Positions 36,039 to 45,284 of a stretch of 64,000 nt of DNA are shown here, piece after piece. This DNA is from Hydrogenophaga sp. (GTDB lineage: Bacteria > Pseudomonadota > Gammaproteobacteria > Burkholderiales > Burkholderiaceae_C). Each line of letters starts with the position of its first letter. The stretch's first letter is position 1. Below the pieces are notes generated by a model. The model had not been told where the DNA came from. It was given only the letters and a program-made list of their open reading frames with translations, and did no database searches. Location of the stretch: positions 1-64,000 of the forward strand of contig NZ_JAHVAB010000076.1 of NCBI RefSeq assembly GCF_019264445.1, in the 5' to 3' direction. The translations under genes were made by a program, and so were the position numbers.

Positions 36039-38192
36039 ATGACTGTTTCCACCCAAGGCATGCAGATTCGCACCGGCTCGCGGCTCGTCAGCGAGGTGGT
36101 TGAGCTGCTGTCGTCGATGCGGTTTGCCATCTCGCTGCTCACCGTGATCTGTATCGCGTCGGTGATCGGCACGGTGGTGAAGCAGCACGAGCCCTTCCTC
36201 AATTACGTCAACCAGTTCGGGCCTTTCTGGGCCGATGTTTTCGCCAGCGCCGGCTTGTTCTCGGTGTACAGCGCCTGGTGGTTTCTGCTGATCCTGGCGT
36301 TCCTGGTCGTCAGCACGAGCTTGTGCATTGCCCGCAACACGCCCAAGATCTTTGCCGACTTCAAGGCCTACAAGGAGAACATCCGCGAGCAAAGCCTGAA
36401 AGCGTTTCCGCATCGGGCCGAGGGCGATCTGGCTGAAACGCCGGAAGCGGCGGCCAACCGGATCGGCCAGACCTTGTTGGGCTCGGGGTGGAAGGTCAAG
36501 CTGCAGTCGCGTGAGACACCCACCGGCAAGGGCTGGATGGTGGCGGCCAAAACGGGGGCGGCCAACAAGATCGGTTACCTGGCAGCGCACAGCGCGATCG
36601 TGCTGGTCTGTATCGGTGGCCTGCTCGACGGCGACCTCATGGTGCGCGCGCAGACCTGGTTCAACGGCAAGACGCCTTTCATGGGCGGAGGCCTGATCGC
36701 CGATGTGCCGGCTCAGCACCGGCTGTCGTCCAGCAACCCGACCTTTCGTGGCAACCTCCTGGTGACCGAAGGCACCACAGCGGGCACTGCGATCCTGGCG
36801 CAACCGCAAGGCGTGCTGTTGCAAGACCTGCCCTTCTCTGTGGAACTCAAGAAGTTCATCGTCGAGTATTACGAAACGGGCATGCCCAAGCTGTTTGCCA
36901 GCGACATCGTGATCCACGACAAAGAGACGGGTGAGAGCAAGCCTGCCCGCGTGGAAGTCAACCACCCGGCCAGCCACCGTGGCATCAACATTTACCAGTC
37001 CAGCTTTGACGATGGAGGCTCGCGCGTGAAGTTGCGCGCCGTGCCGCTCAATGGCCCGTCGCGCCCTTTCGAGATCGAGGGCACCATCGGCAGCTCGACC
37101 GCGCTGAGCAATGGCAACGACAAACTCACGCTGGAGTACACCGGCCTGCGCGTGATCAACGTGGAGAACTTTGCCGGCGACAAGGCGGCTGCCGGTGTGG
37201 ACGTGCGCAAGGTCGACCTGCGCGGTTCGATCGAGAGCCGGCTGGGCTCGGGCCACAAGACCGTGACCGAGAAGAAGCTGCGCAACGTCGGGCCAAGCGT
37301 GACCTACAAGTTGCGCGATGCGGCAGGCCAGGCGGTGGAGTACCACAACTACATGCTTCCTGTGGAGATTGAAGGCGCCCGCGTGTACCTCCTCGGTTTG
37401 CGTGAAACACCAGCCGAGCCATTCCGCTACCTGCGCATTCCCGTGGACGACCAGGATGGTCTCGAAGGTTTTGTGCGCCTGCGCGCCGCGCTGGCCGATC
37501 CCCAGATGCGAGAGCTGGCCGTGCGCCGCTATGCCACCGCGGCAGTGGAAGACGGGCGCCCCGAGTTGGCTGAGGCGCTGTCGGCCTCGGCTGCGCGTGC
37601 TCTCGGTCTGTTCGCGGGTGCAGAGTCGAATCCAGCGTCGGCGCTTCAGCCCACAGCCGGCCGCACCGATTCATCGCCGCCCATTCGTGGAGGCCTGCAG
37701 GCCGTCTCGGCTTTCCTGGAAAACAATGTGCCCGAGGCCGAGCGTGAGCGCGCGAGCGACGTGCTGGTGCGCATTCTCAACGGCACACTGTTCGAGCTGA
37801 TGCAGATCAGCCGCGAGCGCGCCGGGTTGCCCCCGCTGCAACTCGGCGACGCAACGCAGCAGTTCATGTCGCAGGCCGTCATCAGCCTGAGCGACACCTT
37901 CTTCTACCCGGCACCCATGACGTTCCAGCTCACCGACTTCACGCATGTGCAGGCCAGCGTGTTCCAGGTGGCGCGTGCGCCCGGCCAGAACATCGTGTAT
38001 CTGGGCTGCCTGTTGCTCATTCTGGGCGTTTTTGCCATGCTCTACGTGCGCGAGCGCCGTCTCTGGGTCTGGCTCGCACCGTCGGGTGACCAAGGTTCTC
38101 AAGCCCGCATGGCCTTGTCGTCGAACCGCAAGACGATGGAAGCCGACCGTGAATTCGATCTTTTGAAGACCCAATTGCTGAAGGTGCATTGA
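36039..38192 (+). CDS. resB: Cytochrome c biogenesis protein ResB (Ccs1)
   Basis: ResB/Ccs1 works with CcsA in system II cytochrome c maturation, carrying haem to apocytochromes on the periplasmic face. The 717-aa product has N-terminal membrane helices (SMRFAISLLTVICIASVIGT followed by VVKQHEPFLNYVNQFGPFWA), a large periplasmic domain and a last helix (QNIVYLGCLLLILGVFAMLY). A linker of about 80 residues around 480-580 is more variable. Start ATG 36039 was preferred to an upstream TTG. It overlaps ccsB by one base. Confidence 0.93.
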   Translation: MTVSTQGMQIRTGSRLVSEVVELLSSMRFAISLLTVICIASVIGTVVKQHEPFLNYVNQFGPFWADVFASAGLFSVYSAWWFLLILAFLVVSTSLCIARNTPKIFADFKAYKENIREQSLKAFPHRAEGDLAETPEAAANRIGQTLLGSGWKVKLQSRETPTGKGWMVAAKTGAANKIGYLAAHSAIVLVCIGGLLDGDLMVRAQTWFNGKTPFMGGGLIADVPAQHRLSSSNPTFRGNLLVTEGTTAGTAILAQPQGVLLQDLPFSVELKKFIVEYYETGMPKLFASDIVIHDKETGESKPARVEVNHPASHRGINIYQSSFDDGGSRVKLRAVPLNGPSRPFEIEGTIGSSTALSNGNDKLTLEYTGLRVINVENFAGDKAAAGVDVRKVDLRGSIESRLGSGHKTVTEKKLRNVGPSVTYKLRDAAGQAVEYHNYMLPVEIEGARVYLLGLRETPAEPFRYLRIPVDDQDGLEGFVRLRAALADPQMRELAVRRYATAAVEDGRPELAEALSASAARALGLFAGAESNPASALQPTAGRTDSSPPIRGGLQAVSAFLENNVPEAERERASDVLVRILNGTLFELMQISRERAGLPPLQLGDATQQFMSQAVISLSDTFFYPAPMTFQLTDFTHVQASVFQVARAPGQNIVYLGCLLLILGVFAMLYVRERRLWVWLAPSGDQGSQARMALSSNRKTMEADREFDLLKTQLLKVH

Positions 38193-39559
38193 TGAATACC
38201 GCCACCGCCACACAAACCATTGAACTCAAAAAGGGCCACGGGGGCCAGGGCCTGCAGCCGGGTTACTGGGCCCGTCGCAACGTCTGGGACTGGTTGTTCG
38301 CCGTGTTGGTCACGGTGGGCGCCGCGTGGGCTTTCGTGCGCTACAACGCGGCCATGGATGTCTACGAGAAAGCCATCCTCGTGGGCACGGTGCCGGCCAT
38401 GGTGTGGCTGGGCTGGTTCTGGCGTCCCTTGCGTGCGTTGGCGGCGGGTGTGGCCGCGCTGTCGCTGCTGGCCATCTGGCTGTACCAGACGCCGGCGGGC
38501 AGCGCCGACCTGGCCCGAGCCGACCAGGTCTTCATGCTGAAGTACTTCATTTCCAGCCAGTCGGCCATCCTCTGGATGAGCATGCTGTTCTTCATGAGCA
38601 CCGCCTTCTACTGGGCGGGCATGTTCAAGCGCGCGGGCGATACGTTTGAGCTGCTCGGGTCGCGCCTGGCCTGGGCGGCCGTGACGCTGGCGCTGGTCGG
38701 CACCATGGTGCGCTGGTACGAGAGCCACCAGATCGGCCCCGACATCGGGCATATCCCGGTCAGCAACCTGTACGAAGTGTTCGTGCTGTTTTGCTGGATG
38801 ACCGCCGCCTTCTACCTCTATTACGAAGAGCAGTACAAGACGCGCGGCATGGGTGCCTTCGTGATGCTGGTGGTGAGCGCAGCCGTGGGCTTCCTGCTCT
38901 GGTACACGGTGGTGCGCGAAGCGCATGCCATCCAGCCCCTGGTGCCGGCGCTCAAGAGCTGGTGGATGAAGCTGCATGTGCCGGCCAACTTCATTGGCTA
39001 CGGCACCTTTGCGATTGCGGCCATGCTGGCGTTTGCCTACCTGATCAAGCAAAGCGCCACGGAGAGCCGCTGGTACAAGCTCGCGCCACTGTGGTTGCTG
39101 GGCGTGGCGCTGTGTTTCGAGCCCATCGTGTTCCGCCAGTCGGCGGCAGAGAACGGTGGCAGCTACTGGTTTGTCTACTTCGGCATTTCGGCGCTCATCG
39201 TGGCCACCATTTTGTTTGGCCGCCGCCGCATCGCCGAGCGCCTGCCCAGTTTTGAAGTGCTCGACGACGTGATGTACAAGGCCATCGCGGTGGGCTTTGC
39301 CTTCTTCACCATTGCCACCGTGCTCGGCGCGCTGTGGGCTGCGGAGGCCTGGGGCGGCTACTGGAGCTGGGACCCGAAGGAAACCTGGGCGCTCATCGTC
39401 TGGCTGAACTACGCGGCCTGGTTGCACATGCGCCTCATGAAGGGCCTGCGCGGCACAGTGGCGGCATGGTGGGCGCTGGTGGGGCTGGCGATCACGACGT
39501 TTGCCTTCCTCGGTGTGAACATGTTCCTGTCGGGCCTGCACAGCTACGGCGAGCTCTGA
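38192..39559 (+). CDS. ccsB: Cytochrome c biogenesis protein CcsB/CcsA (ResC)
   Basis: Haem-handling membrane subunit of the system II synthetase, 455 aa. The tryptophan-rich WWD-type motif is WGGYWSWDPKETWALIVW. Conserved histidines that could ligate haem are seen in MKLHVPANFIGYGT and in AAWLHMRLMKGL. Multiple membrane helices. It follows resB with a one-base overlap, and the two form the complete cytochrome c synthetase, supporting the adjacent cytochrome c4. Confidence 0.94.
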   Translation: MNTATATQTIELKKGHGGQGLQPGYWARRNVWDWLFAVLVTVGAAWAFVRYNAAMDVYEKAILVGTVPAMVWLGWFWRPLRALAAGVAALSLLAIWLYQTPAGSADLARADQVFMLKYFISSQSAILWMSMLFFMSTAFYWAGMFKRAGDTFELLGSRLAWAAVTLALVGTMVRWYESHQIGPDIGHIPVSNLYEVFVLFCWMTAAFYLYYEEQYKTRGMGAFVMLVVSAAVGFLLWYTVVREAHAIQPLVPALKSWWMKLHVPANFIGYGTFAIAAMLAFAYLIKQSATESRWYKLAPLWLLGVALCFEPIVFRQSAAENGGSYWFVYFGISALIVATILFGRRRIAERLPSFEVLDDVMYKAIAVGFAFFTIATVLGALWAAEAWGGYWSWDPKETWALIVWLNYAAWLHMRLMKGLRGTVAAWWALVGLAITTFAFLGVNMFLSGLHSYGEL

Positions 39560-39566
39560 TACCCGC

Positions 39567-39591
39567 GCAGCGCCCAGGGGCAGGGCGCTGC
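39567..39591 (+). other. Stem-loop after ccsB
   Basis: GCAGCGCCC (39567-39575) pairs perfectly with GGGCGCTGC (39583-39591). Only a weak T-run follows, so it may be a 3' stabiliser or a poor terminator between ccsB and msrP. Confidence 0.6.
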
Positions 39592-39688
39592 GACTGGAAC
39601 TTTGTAAGAATGGCGCCGGTCCCACGACCGACACTCAAGCCCGCCCGGCATCTTCCGTGGCAGGGTCCTATTCATTGAGGACAGCGCC

Positions 39689-40696
39689 ATGATCTTCCGC
39701 CACCGCGACAACGGTTTCAACCATCCCCTGTCCAGTGAAATCACGCCGCAGGCGGTTTACCAGAACCGGCGGCAATGGCTGTTGACCACCGCAGCGTTGG
39801 GCGGTGGCATGGCCGCCTGGGCCGGGCGCGACGCGTGGGCGCAGGGCTCACCCGCCACCGCGAAGCCGCCAGGCAGGCTCGCCGCCTTGCCTGGTCGCCG
39901 TTCTGCCGTGGACGGCGCGGTGACCATGGAAGCGCTCACCTCCTATGAAGACGCGAGCTCGTACAACAACTACTACGAGTTCGGCACCGACAAGTCCGAC
40001 CCCGTCGACCAGGCCAAAACGCTCAAACCCCGCCCGTGGACGGTGGCGGTGGAAGGGTTGATCAACAAGCCGGGGACGTACGACCTGGACGCCCTGCTCA
40101 AGCTCAGCCCGATGGAGGAGCGCATCTACCGGCTGCGTTGCGTGGAGGGCTGGTCGATGGTCATTCCGTGGGTGGGCTATTCGTTGAACGAACTGATCAA
40201 GCAGGTGCAGCCGCAGGGCAGCGCCAAGTACGTCGAGTTCGTGACGCTGGCCGACCCCAAGCAGATGCCAGGCCTGCGTTCCAACGTGCTGGGCTGGCCG
40301 TATGTGGAAGGCCTGCGGCTCGACGAGGCCATGCACCCGCTGACGATGCTGGCCTTTGGCATGTACGGCGAGGTGCTGCCCAACCAGAACGGCGCGCCGC
40401 TGCGGCTGGTGGTGCCCTGGAAGTACGGCTTCAAAAGTGGGAAGTCGCTGGTCAAGATCCGTTTCACCGACAAGGAGCCGCGCACCGCCTGGAACGTGGC
40501 TGCGCCGCAGGAGTACGGCTTCTACTCGAACGTCAACCCGGAGGTGTCGCACCCGCGCTGGAGCCAGGCCACGGAGCGTCGCATTGGTGAGGGAAGCGGG
40601 CTGTTCGCCAAGCGGCGCCAGACCCAGATGTTCAATGGCTATGCGCCCCAGGTCGGGCAGCTCTACGCCGGCATGGACCTGCGCAAGCTGTTCTGA
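39689..40696 (+). CDS. msrP: Protein-methionine-sulfoxide reductase catalytic subunit MsrP (YedY)
   Basis: MsrP is a periplasmic molybdenum enzyme that repairs oxidised methionines. The 335-aa protein has a Tat-type leader ([20 protein letters not shown]) and the molybdopterin-binding core with the metal-ligating Cys in [16 protein letters not shown], plus [15 protein letters not shown] and PRTAWN. The family usually has this length. It is followed 12 bases later by the haem membrane partner msrQ. Confidence 0.95.
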   Translation: MIFRHRDNGFNHPLSSEITPQAVYQNRRQWLLTTAALGGGMAAWAGRDAWAQGSPATAKPPGRLAALPGRRSAVDGAVTMEALTSYEDASSYNNYYEFGTDKSDPVDQAKTLKPRPWTVAVEGLINKPGTYDLDALLKLSPMEERIYRLRCVEGWSMVIPWVGYSLNELIKQVQPQGSAKYVEFVTLADPKQMPGLRSNVLGWPYVEGLRLDEAMHPLTMLAFGMYGEVLPNQNGAPLRLVVPWKYGFKSGKSLVKIRFTDKEPRTAWNVAAPQEYGFYSNVNPEVSHPRWSQATERRIGEGSGLFAKRRQTQMFNGYAPQVGQLYAGMDLRKLF

Positions 40697-40708
40697 CGCT
40701 GCACGCTC

Positions 40709-41359
40709 ATGGTGACCACAACGGCTGCCGGGACACCCGGCACACGGGCGGGCGGCTCGCGCGTGAACCGCTGGCTGGGACACAAGGCTGCCAAGCCGCT
40801 GGGTTTTGCGCTGGCCACCCTGCCTTTTGCTTGGCTGGTCTGGGCCGCTTTCAGCAATCAGCTGGGTGCCAACCCGGCAGAAGCGCTGATCCGCTCATTG
40901 GGTGACTGGACGCTGCGCTTCCTGGTGCTGGTGCTGGCCATCACACCCTTGCGTGTGACGGCGGGCTGGCCGGCGTTGGCGCGGCTGCGGCGCATGGTCG
41001 GCCTGTTCGTGTTTTTCTACGCCAGCATGCACTTGCTGGCCTATGCCCTGTTTGACATGGGCTTTGACGTGGCCGGCATCGCCGCCGACGTGGTCAAGCG
41101 TCCCTTCATCCTTGTGGGGTTTCTGGGCTGGGTGTTGTTGCTGGCCCTGGCGGCCACTTCGTTCAACCGGGCGATTCGTGCCATGGGCGCCAAGCGCTGG
41201 CAGATGCTGCACCGCGCGGTCTACCTGATCGCGGGTCTGGCGGTGCTGCACTTTTTCTGGATGCGCGCGGGCAAGAACAACTTTGCCGAAGTCGGGGTGT
41301 ATGCCGCTGTGCTGGGCAGCTTGCTGGCTTGGCGCGTGTGGCGCCGCTGGCGGGGCTGA
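40709..41359 (+). CDS. msrQ: Haem-binding membrane subunit MsrQ
   Basis: MsrQ (216 aa) passes electrons from the quinone pool or flavins to MsrP. Six membrane helices are likely, with haem-ligand histidines in FYASMHLLAYALFD and in WQMLHRAVYLIAGLAVLHFF, the pattern of the ferric-reductase-like family. The N-terminus is basic and Gly/Thr-rich. Convergent with livM over a 17-base gap. Confidence 0.93.
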   Translation: MVTTTAAGTPGTRAGGSRVNRWLGHKAAKPLGFALATLPFAWLVWAAFSNQLGANPAEALIRSLGDWTLRFLVLVLAITPLRVTAGWPALARLRRMVGLFVFFYASMHLLAYALFDMGFDVAGIAADVVKRPFILVGFLGWVLLLALAATSFNRAIRAMGAKRWQMLHRAVYLIAGLAVLHFFWMRAGKNNFAEVGVYAAVLGSLLAWRVWRRWRG

Positions 41360-41376
41360 GCACCCCGCCTGCAGCA

Positions 41377-42366
41377 TCAAGCGCGTTTGCCGCGCCAGCG
41401 CTCCACCAGCGCATTTGCCTCGCCCATGATGCCGCGCCGGAAGGCCAGCACACACACCACGAAGATGAAGCCAATCACCATGGTCACCGACTCGCCCAAG
41501 TTGTTGAACCACTCGATGCCCGACACCGCGGCGAGAAAGTGACCGATTTCGCCCAGCTTGTTCTCCAGCGCCACCACCACGGCGGCACCCACCAGCGGGC
41601 CAGAGAGCGTGCCCAGGCCACCCACGAGCGTCATCAGCACCACCGAGCCGGACATCGTCCAGTGCACGTCCGTCAGCGTGGCAAAGCCCATGGCCAGTGT
41701 CTTGAGCGAGCCAGCCAGGCCCGAGAGCGCAGCCGACAGCACGAACACCAGCAGCTTGAAGCGCTGTGTGTCGTAGCCCAGTGAAATCGCGCGCGGTTCG
41801 TTTTCCTTGATGGCCTTGAGAATCTGGCCAAACGGCGAGTGCACGATGCGCATGATCAGCAGGAATGCGCCCACCGTGATCAGCAGCGCGAAGTAGTACA
41901 TCGTGAGGTCATTGCTCAGATCGATGACGCCCAGCAGCTTGCCGCGTGGCACGCCCTGCAGTCCATCCTCACCGCCAGTGAACGGCATTTGCAGGCAGAA
42001 GAAGAACAGCATCTGCGCCAGCGCCAGCGTGATCATGGTGAAGTAGATGCCCTGGCGGCGGATGGCCAGTGAGCCCACCAGCCAGCCCAGCACCGCACCG
42101 GCGAGCGTGCCGATCAACAGGCCCAGCTCCGGCGGCACGCCCCATACCTTGAGCGCGTGCCCGGTGACGTAGGCCGAGCCGCCCAGAAAGGCGGCGTGGC
42201 CAAAAGACAGTAGACCTGTGTACCCCAGCAGCAGGTTGAACGCGGAGGCAAACAGCGCGAAGCACAGCAGCTTCATCACCAGCACCGGGTACAGCCCGAC
42301 AAAGGGTGCCACCACGAGGCCGAGCAACAGCAAGCCGTAAAGAATGTTCTTGGAAGTCGAGTTCAT
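41377..42366 (-). CDS. livM: Branched-chain amino acid type ABC transporter permease LivM
   Basis: Membrane subunit of a Liv-type importer, 329 aa. The family motifs AFNLLLGYTGLLSFGHAAFL and RIVHSPFGQILKAIKENEPR, the loop that docks on LivG/LivF, are clear, along with SGSVVLMTLVGGLGTLSGPL. About ten helices. Start MNSTSKNILYG follows livH by 10 bases; an upstream Met adds nine residues without family support. Confidence 0.94.
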   Translation of the reverse strand: MNSTSKNILYGLLLLGLVVAPFVGLYPVLVMKLLCFALFASAFNLLLGYTGLLSFGHAAFLGGSAYVTGHALKVWGVPPELGLLIGTLAGAVLGWLVGSLAIRRQGIYFTMITLALAQMLFFFCLQMPFTGGEDGLQGVPRGKLLGVIDLSNDLTMYYFALLITVGAFLLIMRIVHSPFGQILKAIKENEPRAISLGYDTQRFKLLVFVLSAALSGLAGSLKTLAMGFATLTDVHWTMSGSVVLMTLVGGLGTLSGPLVGAAVVVALENKLGEIGHFLAAVSGIEWFNNLGESVTMVIGFIFVVCVLAFRRGIMGEANALVERWRGKRA

Positions 42367-42376
42367 GCGGCAGGCT

Positions 42377-43255
42377 TCACTTTTCCTTGCCAAACAGCCC
42401 GGCGGGGCGGATCAGCAACACGATGGCCATGATGACGAAGACCACGGTGGACGACGCCTCGGGGTAGAAGACCTTGGTCAGTCCTTCGATGACGCCCAGG
42501 CCCAGGCCGGTCAGGATCGTGCCGAGGATGGAGCCCATGCCCCCGATCACGACGACCGCGAAGACGATGATGATGAGGTTCTGTCCCATCAGCGGCGATA
42601 TCTGCATGATGGGCGCGGCCAGCACACCCGCCAGGCCCGCGAGTGCCACGCCGAAGCCATAGGTGAGCGTCACCATGAGCGGCACGTTGATGCCGAAGGC
42701 TTCCACCAGGCGCGGGTTTTCAGTGCCCGCACGCAAGTAGGCGCCCAGCTTGGTTTTCTCGATCACGTACCAGGTGGCGAAGCAGACGATGAGCGAGGCC
42801 AGCACCACGAAACCGCGGTAGTTGGGCATCACCATGAAACCGAGATTGGTCGCACCGGAAATGGGCGCGCTGTAGGGCAGGCCGGATACGCCGTAGGCCG
42901 AGCGCAGCACGCCCTCCAGCATGAGCGTGATGCCCAGGGTGAGCAGCAGGCCGTAGAGGTGGTCGAGGCGGTAGATCCAGCGCAGGAAGAGCCGCTCGAT
43001 CACGACCCCGAGCACGCCCACCAGCAGCGGCGCAAGCACGAGCATCACCCAGTAGTTCAACTCCAGGTAGTTCATGCCCATCCAGGTCAGGACCGCGCCC
43101 AGCATGAACAGTGCGCCGTGCGCAAAGTTGATCACGTTGAGCAGACCAAAGATGACCGCGAGGCCCAGGCTCAGGATGGCGTAGAAAGATCCGTTGACCA
43201 GGCCCAGCAGCAGCTGGCCCAGCAGGGCGGACAAAGGTATTCCGAAGAAGTCCAT
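42377..43255 (-). CDS. livH: Branched-chain amino acid type ABC transporter permease LivH
   Basis: Second Liv permease, 292 aa. LGLAVIFGLLNVINFAHGAL and the coupling-loop region LGAYLRAGTENPRLVEAFGI identify LivH, followed by FGVALAGLAGVLAAPIMQIS. It begins 77 bases after the binding-protein stop, with a strong stem-loop in that gap. Confidence 0.94.
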   Translation of the reverse strand: MDFFGIPLSALLGQLLLGLVNGSFYAILSLGLAVIFGLLNVINFAHGALFMLGAVLTWMGMNYLELNYWVMLVLAPLLVGVLGVVIERLFLRWIYRLDHLYGLLLTLGITLMLEGVLRSAYGVSGLPYSAPISGATNLGFMVMPNYRGFVVLASLIVCFATWYVIEKTKLGAYLRAGTENPRLVEAFGINVPLMVTLTYGFGVALAGLAGVLAAPIMQISPLMGQNLIIIVFAVVVIGGMGSILGTILTGLGLGVIEGLTKVFYPEASSTVVFVIMAIVLLIRPAGLFGKEK

Positions 43256-43295
43256 CGGCGGTGCGTCAGGTTGAAGAGCGGGCGTCGCAGCGTCA

Positions 43296-43323
43296 GGCGC
43301 CGCGGACCGAAGACCGCGGCGCC
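43296..43323 (-). other. Stem-loop between the Liv binding-protein gene and livH
   Basis: GGCGCCGCGG (43296-43305) pairs with CCGCGGCGCC (43314-43323) around an eight-base loop, a perfect ten-pair GC stem starting ten bases after the binding-protein stop. No T-run, so it probably protects the upstream message rather than ending it. Confidence 0.7.
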
Positions 43324-43332
43324 CGCATCAGA

Positions 43333-44526
43333 TCACTTCCAGAGTGCGCACTTGGACTCGGCCTTGGTCGTGAAGACCTCGTCGCCCTTGAGCGTGGCAG
43401 CGACCTTCATGTAGTCCCAGGGTTGCTTGGACTCGGCGGGCTTCTTGACTTCCAGCAGGTACATGTCGTGCACATACCGGCCATCAGGACGGATGCGGCC
43501 CTTGCCGAAGAAGTCGTTGATTTCCATGCTCTTGAGCTGCGCCATCACCTTGTCGCTGTCGGTGGTCTTGGCCGCCGTGACGGCTTTCAGGTAGGTGGTG
43601 GCTGCAGAGTAGTTGGCCGCGTGGATGCTGGTGGGCATGCTCTTGGCCTTCAGGAAAAACTTCCGGGCGAAGGCGCGGCTTGCGTCGTCTTTGTCCCAGT
43701 ACCAGCTGTCCGTCAGGTACATGCCTTGCGTGTCCTTCAGGCCAAGGCTGTGGATGTCGGTCACGAACATCAGCAAGCCGGCGAGCTTCATCGTCTTGGT
43801 GATGCCGAATTCGCTGGCGGCCTTGATGGAGGCGATGGTGTCGCCGCCGGCATTGGCCAGCCCGAGGATCTTGGCGCCCGAGCTTTGTGCCTGCAGCAGG
43901 AACGAGGAGAAGTCCGAGGTGTTCAGCGGGGCACGCACCGTGCCCTTGACCGCGCCGCCCGCGGCCTTCACCACGTTGGCGGTGTCGGTTTCCAGCGCAT
44001 GGCCAAAGGCGTAGTCGGCTGTCAGGAAGAACCAGTCCTTGCCGCCCTGCTTCACCACGGCACCGCCCGTGCCTTTGGCGAGCGCCACGGTGTCGTAGGC
44101 GTAGTGCACCACGTAGGGCGAGCAGGCCGCGTTGGTCAGGGCCGAGGAGCCCGCGCCGTTGACGATGTAGACCTTCTTCTTTTCTTCAGCCACCTTGGCC
44201 GTGGCCAGGGCGGTGCCGGAGTTGGTGCCGCCGATCATTGCGTCCACGTTTTGCGTGTCAAACCATTCGCGCGCCTTCGAGGCAGCGATATCGGCCTTGT
44301 TCTGGTGGTCGGCGGTCAGCAGTTCGATGGGCTTGCCCAGCACCTTGCCGCCGAAGTCGTCGATGGCCATCTGGATGGCCATGGCGCCATTTTTGCCATC
44401 CACGTCCGAGTACAGGCTGGACATGTCGGTGGTGAAGCCGATGCGGACCTTGTCCTGCGCCTGCACGGCCGTGACGAGGCCAGCGGCACCCAGGGCCAGT
44501 GTGAGCAGTTTGATGGTGTGTTTCAT
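43333..44526 (-). CDS. Liv-type ABC transporter substrate-binding protein
   Basis: Periplasmic binding protein of the type I fold, 397 aa. Signal peptide MKHTIKLLTLALGAAGLVTA(VQA), mature start QDKVRIGFTTDMSSLYSDVD. A cysteine pair (AACSPYVV and the C-terminal ESKCALWK) could form a disulfide. Substrate may be a branched-chain amino acid, an amide or an aromatic acid; the AMIGGTNSGTALATAKVAEE segment is typical of this subgroup but does not settle it. It sits inside the operon between livF and livH. Confidence 0.88.
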   Translation of the reverse strand: MKHTIKLLTLALGAAGLVTAVQAQDKVRIGFTTDMSSLYSDVDGKNGAMAIQMAIDDFGGKVLGKPIELLTADHQNKADIAASKAREWFDTQNVDAMIGGTNSGTALATAKVAEEKKKVYIVNGAGSSALTNAACSPYVVHYAYDTVALAKGTGGAVVKQGGKDWFFLTADYAFGHALETDTANVVKAAGGAVKGTVRAPLNTSDFSSFLLQAQSSGAKILGLANAGGDTIASIKAASEFGITKTMKLAGLLMFVTDIHSLGLKDTQGMYLTDSWYWDKDDASRAFARKFFLKAKSMPTSIHAANYSAATTYLKAVTAAKTTDSDKVMAQLKSMEINDFFGKGRIRPDGRYVHDMYLLEVKKPAESKQPWDYMKVAATLKGDEVFTTKAESKCALWK

Positions 44527-44573
44527 GCTGTCGGTCTCCATTGAGTTGGTGTGGAAGAAAGCGGTGGCGGGCT

Positions 44574-45284
44574 TCAGACGCCGAGCAGTTCGTTCAGAAC
44601 GGGCATCTTTTCCTGCAGTTGGGCGGCGTCAAAGCGCTCGACCATGCGGCCGTGCTCCATGACGTAGAAGCGGTCGGCCAGGGGTGCGGCAAAGTGGAAG
44701 TTCTGCTCCACCATCACCACGGTGTAGCCCTTGCTTTTGAGCATCTTGATCATGCGCGCCAGCGCCTGCACGATCACAGGCGCCAGGCCTTCGGAAATCT
44801 CGTCGAGCAGCAGCAGGTTGGCACCTGTGCGCAGGATGCGGGCCACGGCCAGCATCTGCTGCTCACCACCCGACAGGCGCGTGCCCTGGCTGTGGCGGCG
44901 CTCAGCCAGATTGGGGAACATCTCGTAGATGTCGGCGACCGACATGCCCTTGTCCGTGCCCTTGAGCGTGGGCGGGAGCATGAGGTTTTCTTCGCACGTC
45001 AGGCTCGCGAAGATGCCGCGCTCCTCCGGGCAGTAGCCGATGCCATGGCGGGCGATTTTGTGTGTGGGCAGGTGAATGAGCTCCTGGCCGTTGCTCTTGA
45101 TGGAGCCTTTGCGCGAGCCGGTCAGGCCCAGGATCGCGCGCAGTGTCGAGGTGCGGCCCGCGCCGTTGCGCCCGAGCAGCGTGACCACTTCACCCGGCTG
45201 CACCACCATGTCGACGCCGTGCAGCACATGCGATTCGCCATACCAGGCTTGCAGGTTCTGGATTTCGAGGGCAGGCGCGCTCAT
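44574..45284 (-). CDS. livF: Liv-type ABC transporter ATP-binding protein LivF (Walker A Lys replaced by Arg)
   Basis: A 236-aa ATPase of the importer. The signature LSGGEQQMLAVARIL, Walker B LLLLDEISEGLAP and H-loop-type VVMVEQNFH (typical of LivF, with Gln at the usual His site) are present. The Walker A motif reads GRNGAGRTST, with Arg44 in place of the near-universal Lys. The codon is an unambiguous CGC. Its partner LivG keeps GPNGAGKTT, so one composite ATP site may be altered. I have some memory of other betaproteobacterial LivF proteins with Arg here. It overlaps livG by one base. Confidence 0.92.
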   Translation of the reverse strand: MSAPALEIQNLQAWYGESHVLHGVDMVVQPGEVVTLLGRNGAGRTSTLRAILGLTGSRKGSIKSNGQELIHLPTHKIARHGIGYCPEERGIFASLTCEENLMLPPTLKGTDKGMSVADIYEMFPNLAERRHSQGTRLSGGEQQMLAVARILRTGANLLLLDEISEGLAPVIVQALARMIKMLKSKGYTVVMVEQNFHFAAPLADRFYVMEHGRMVERFDAAQLQEKMPVLNELLGV

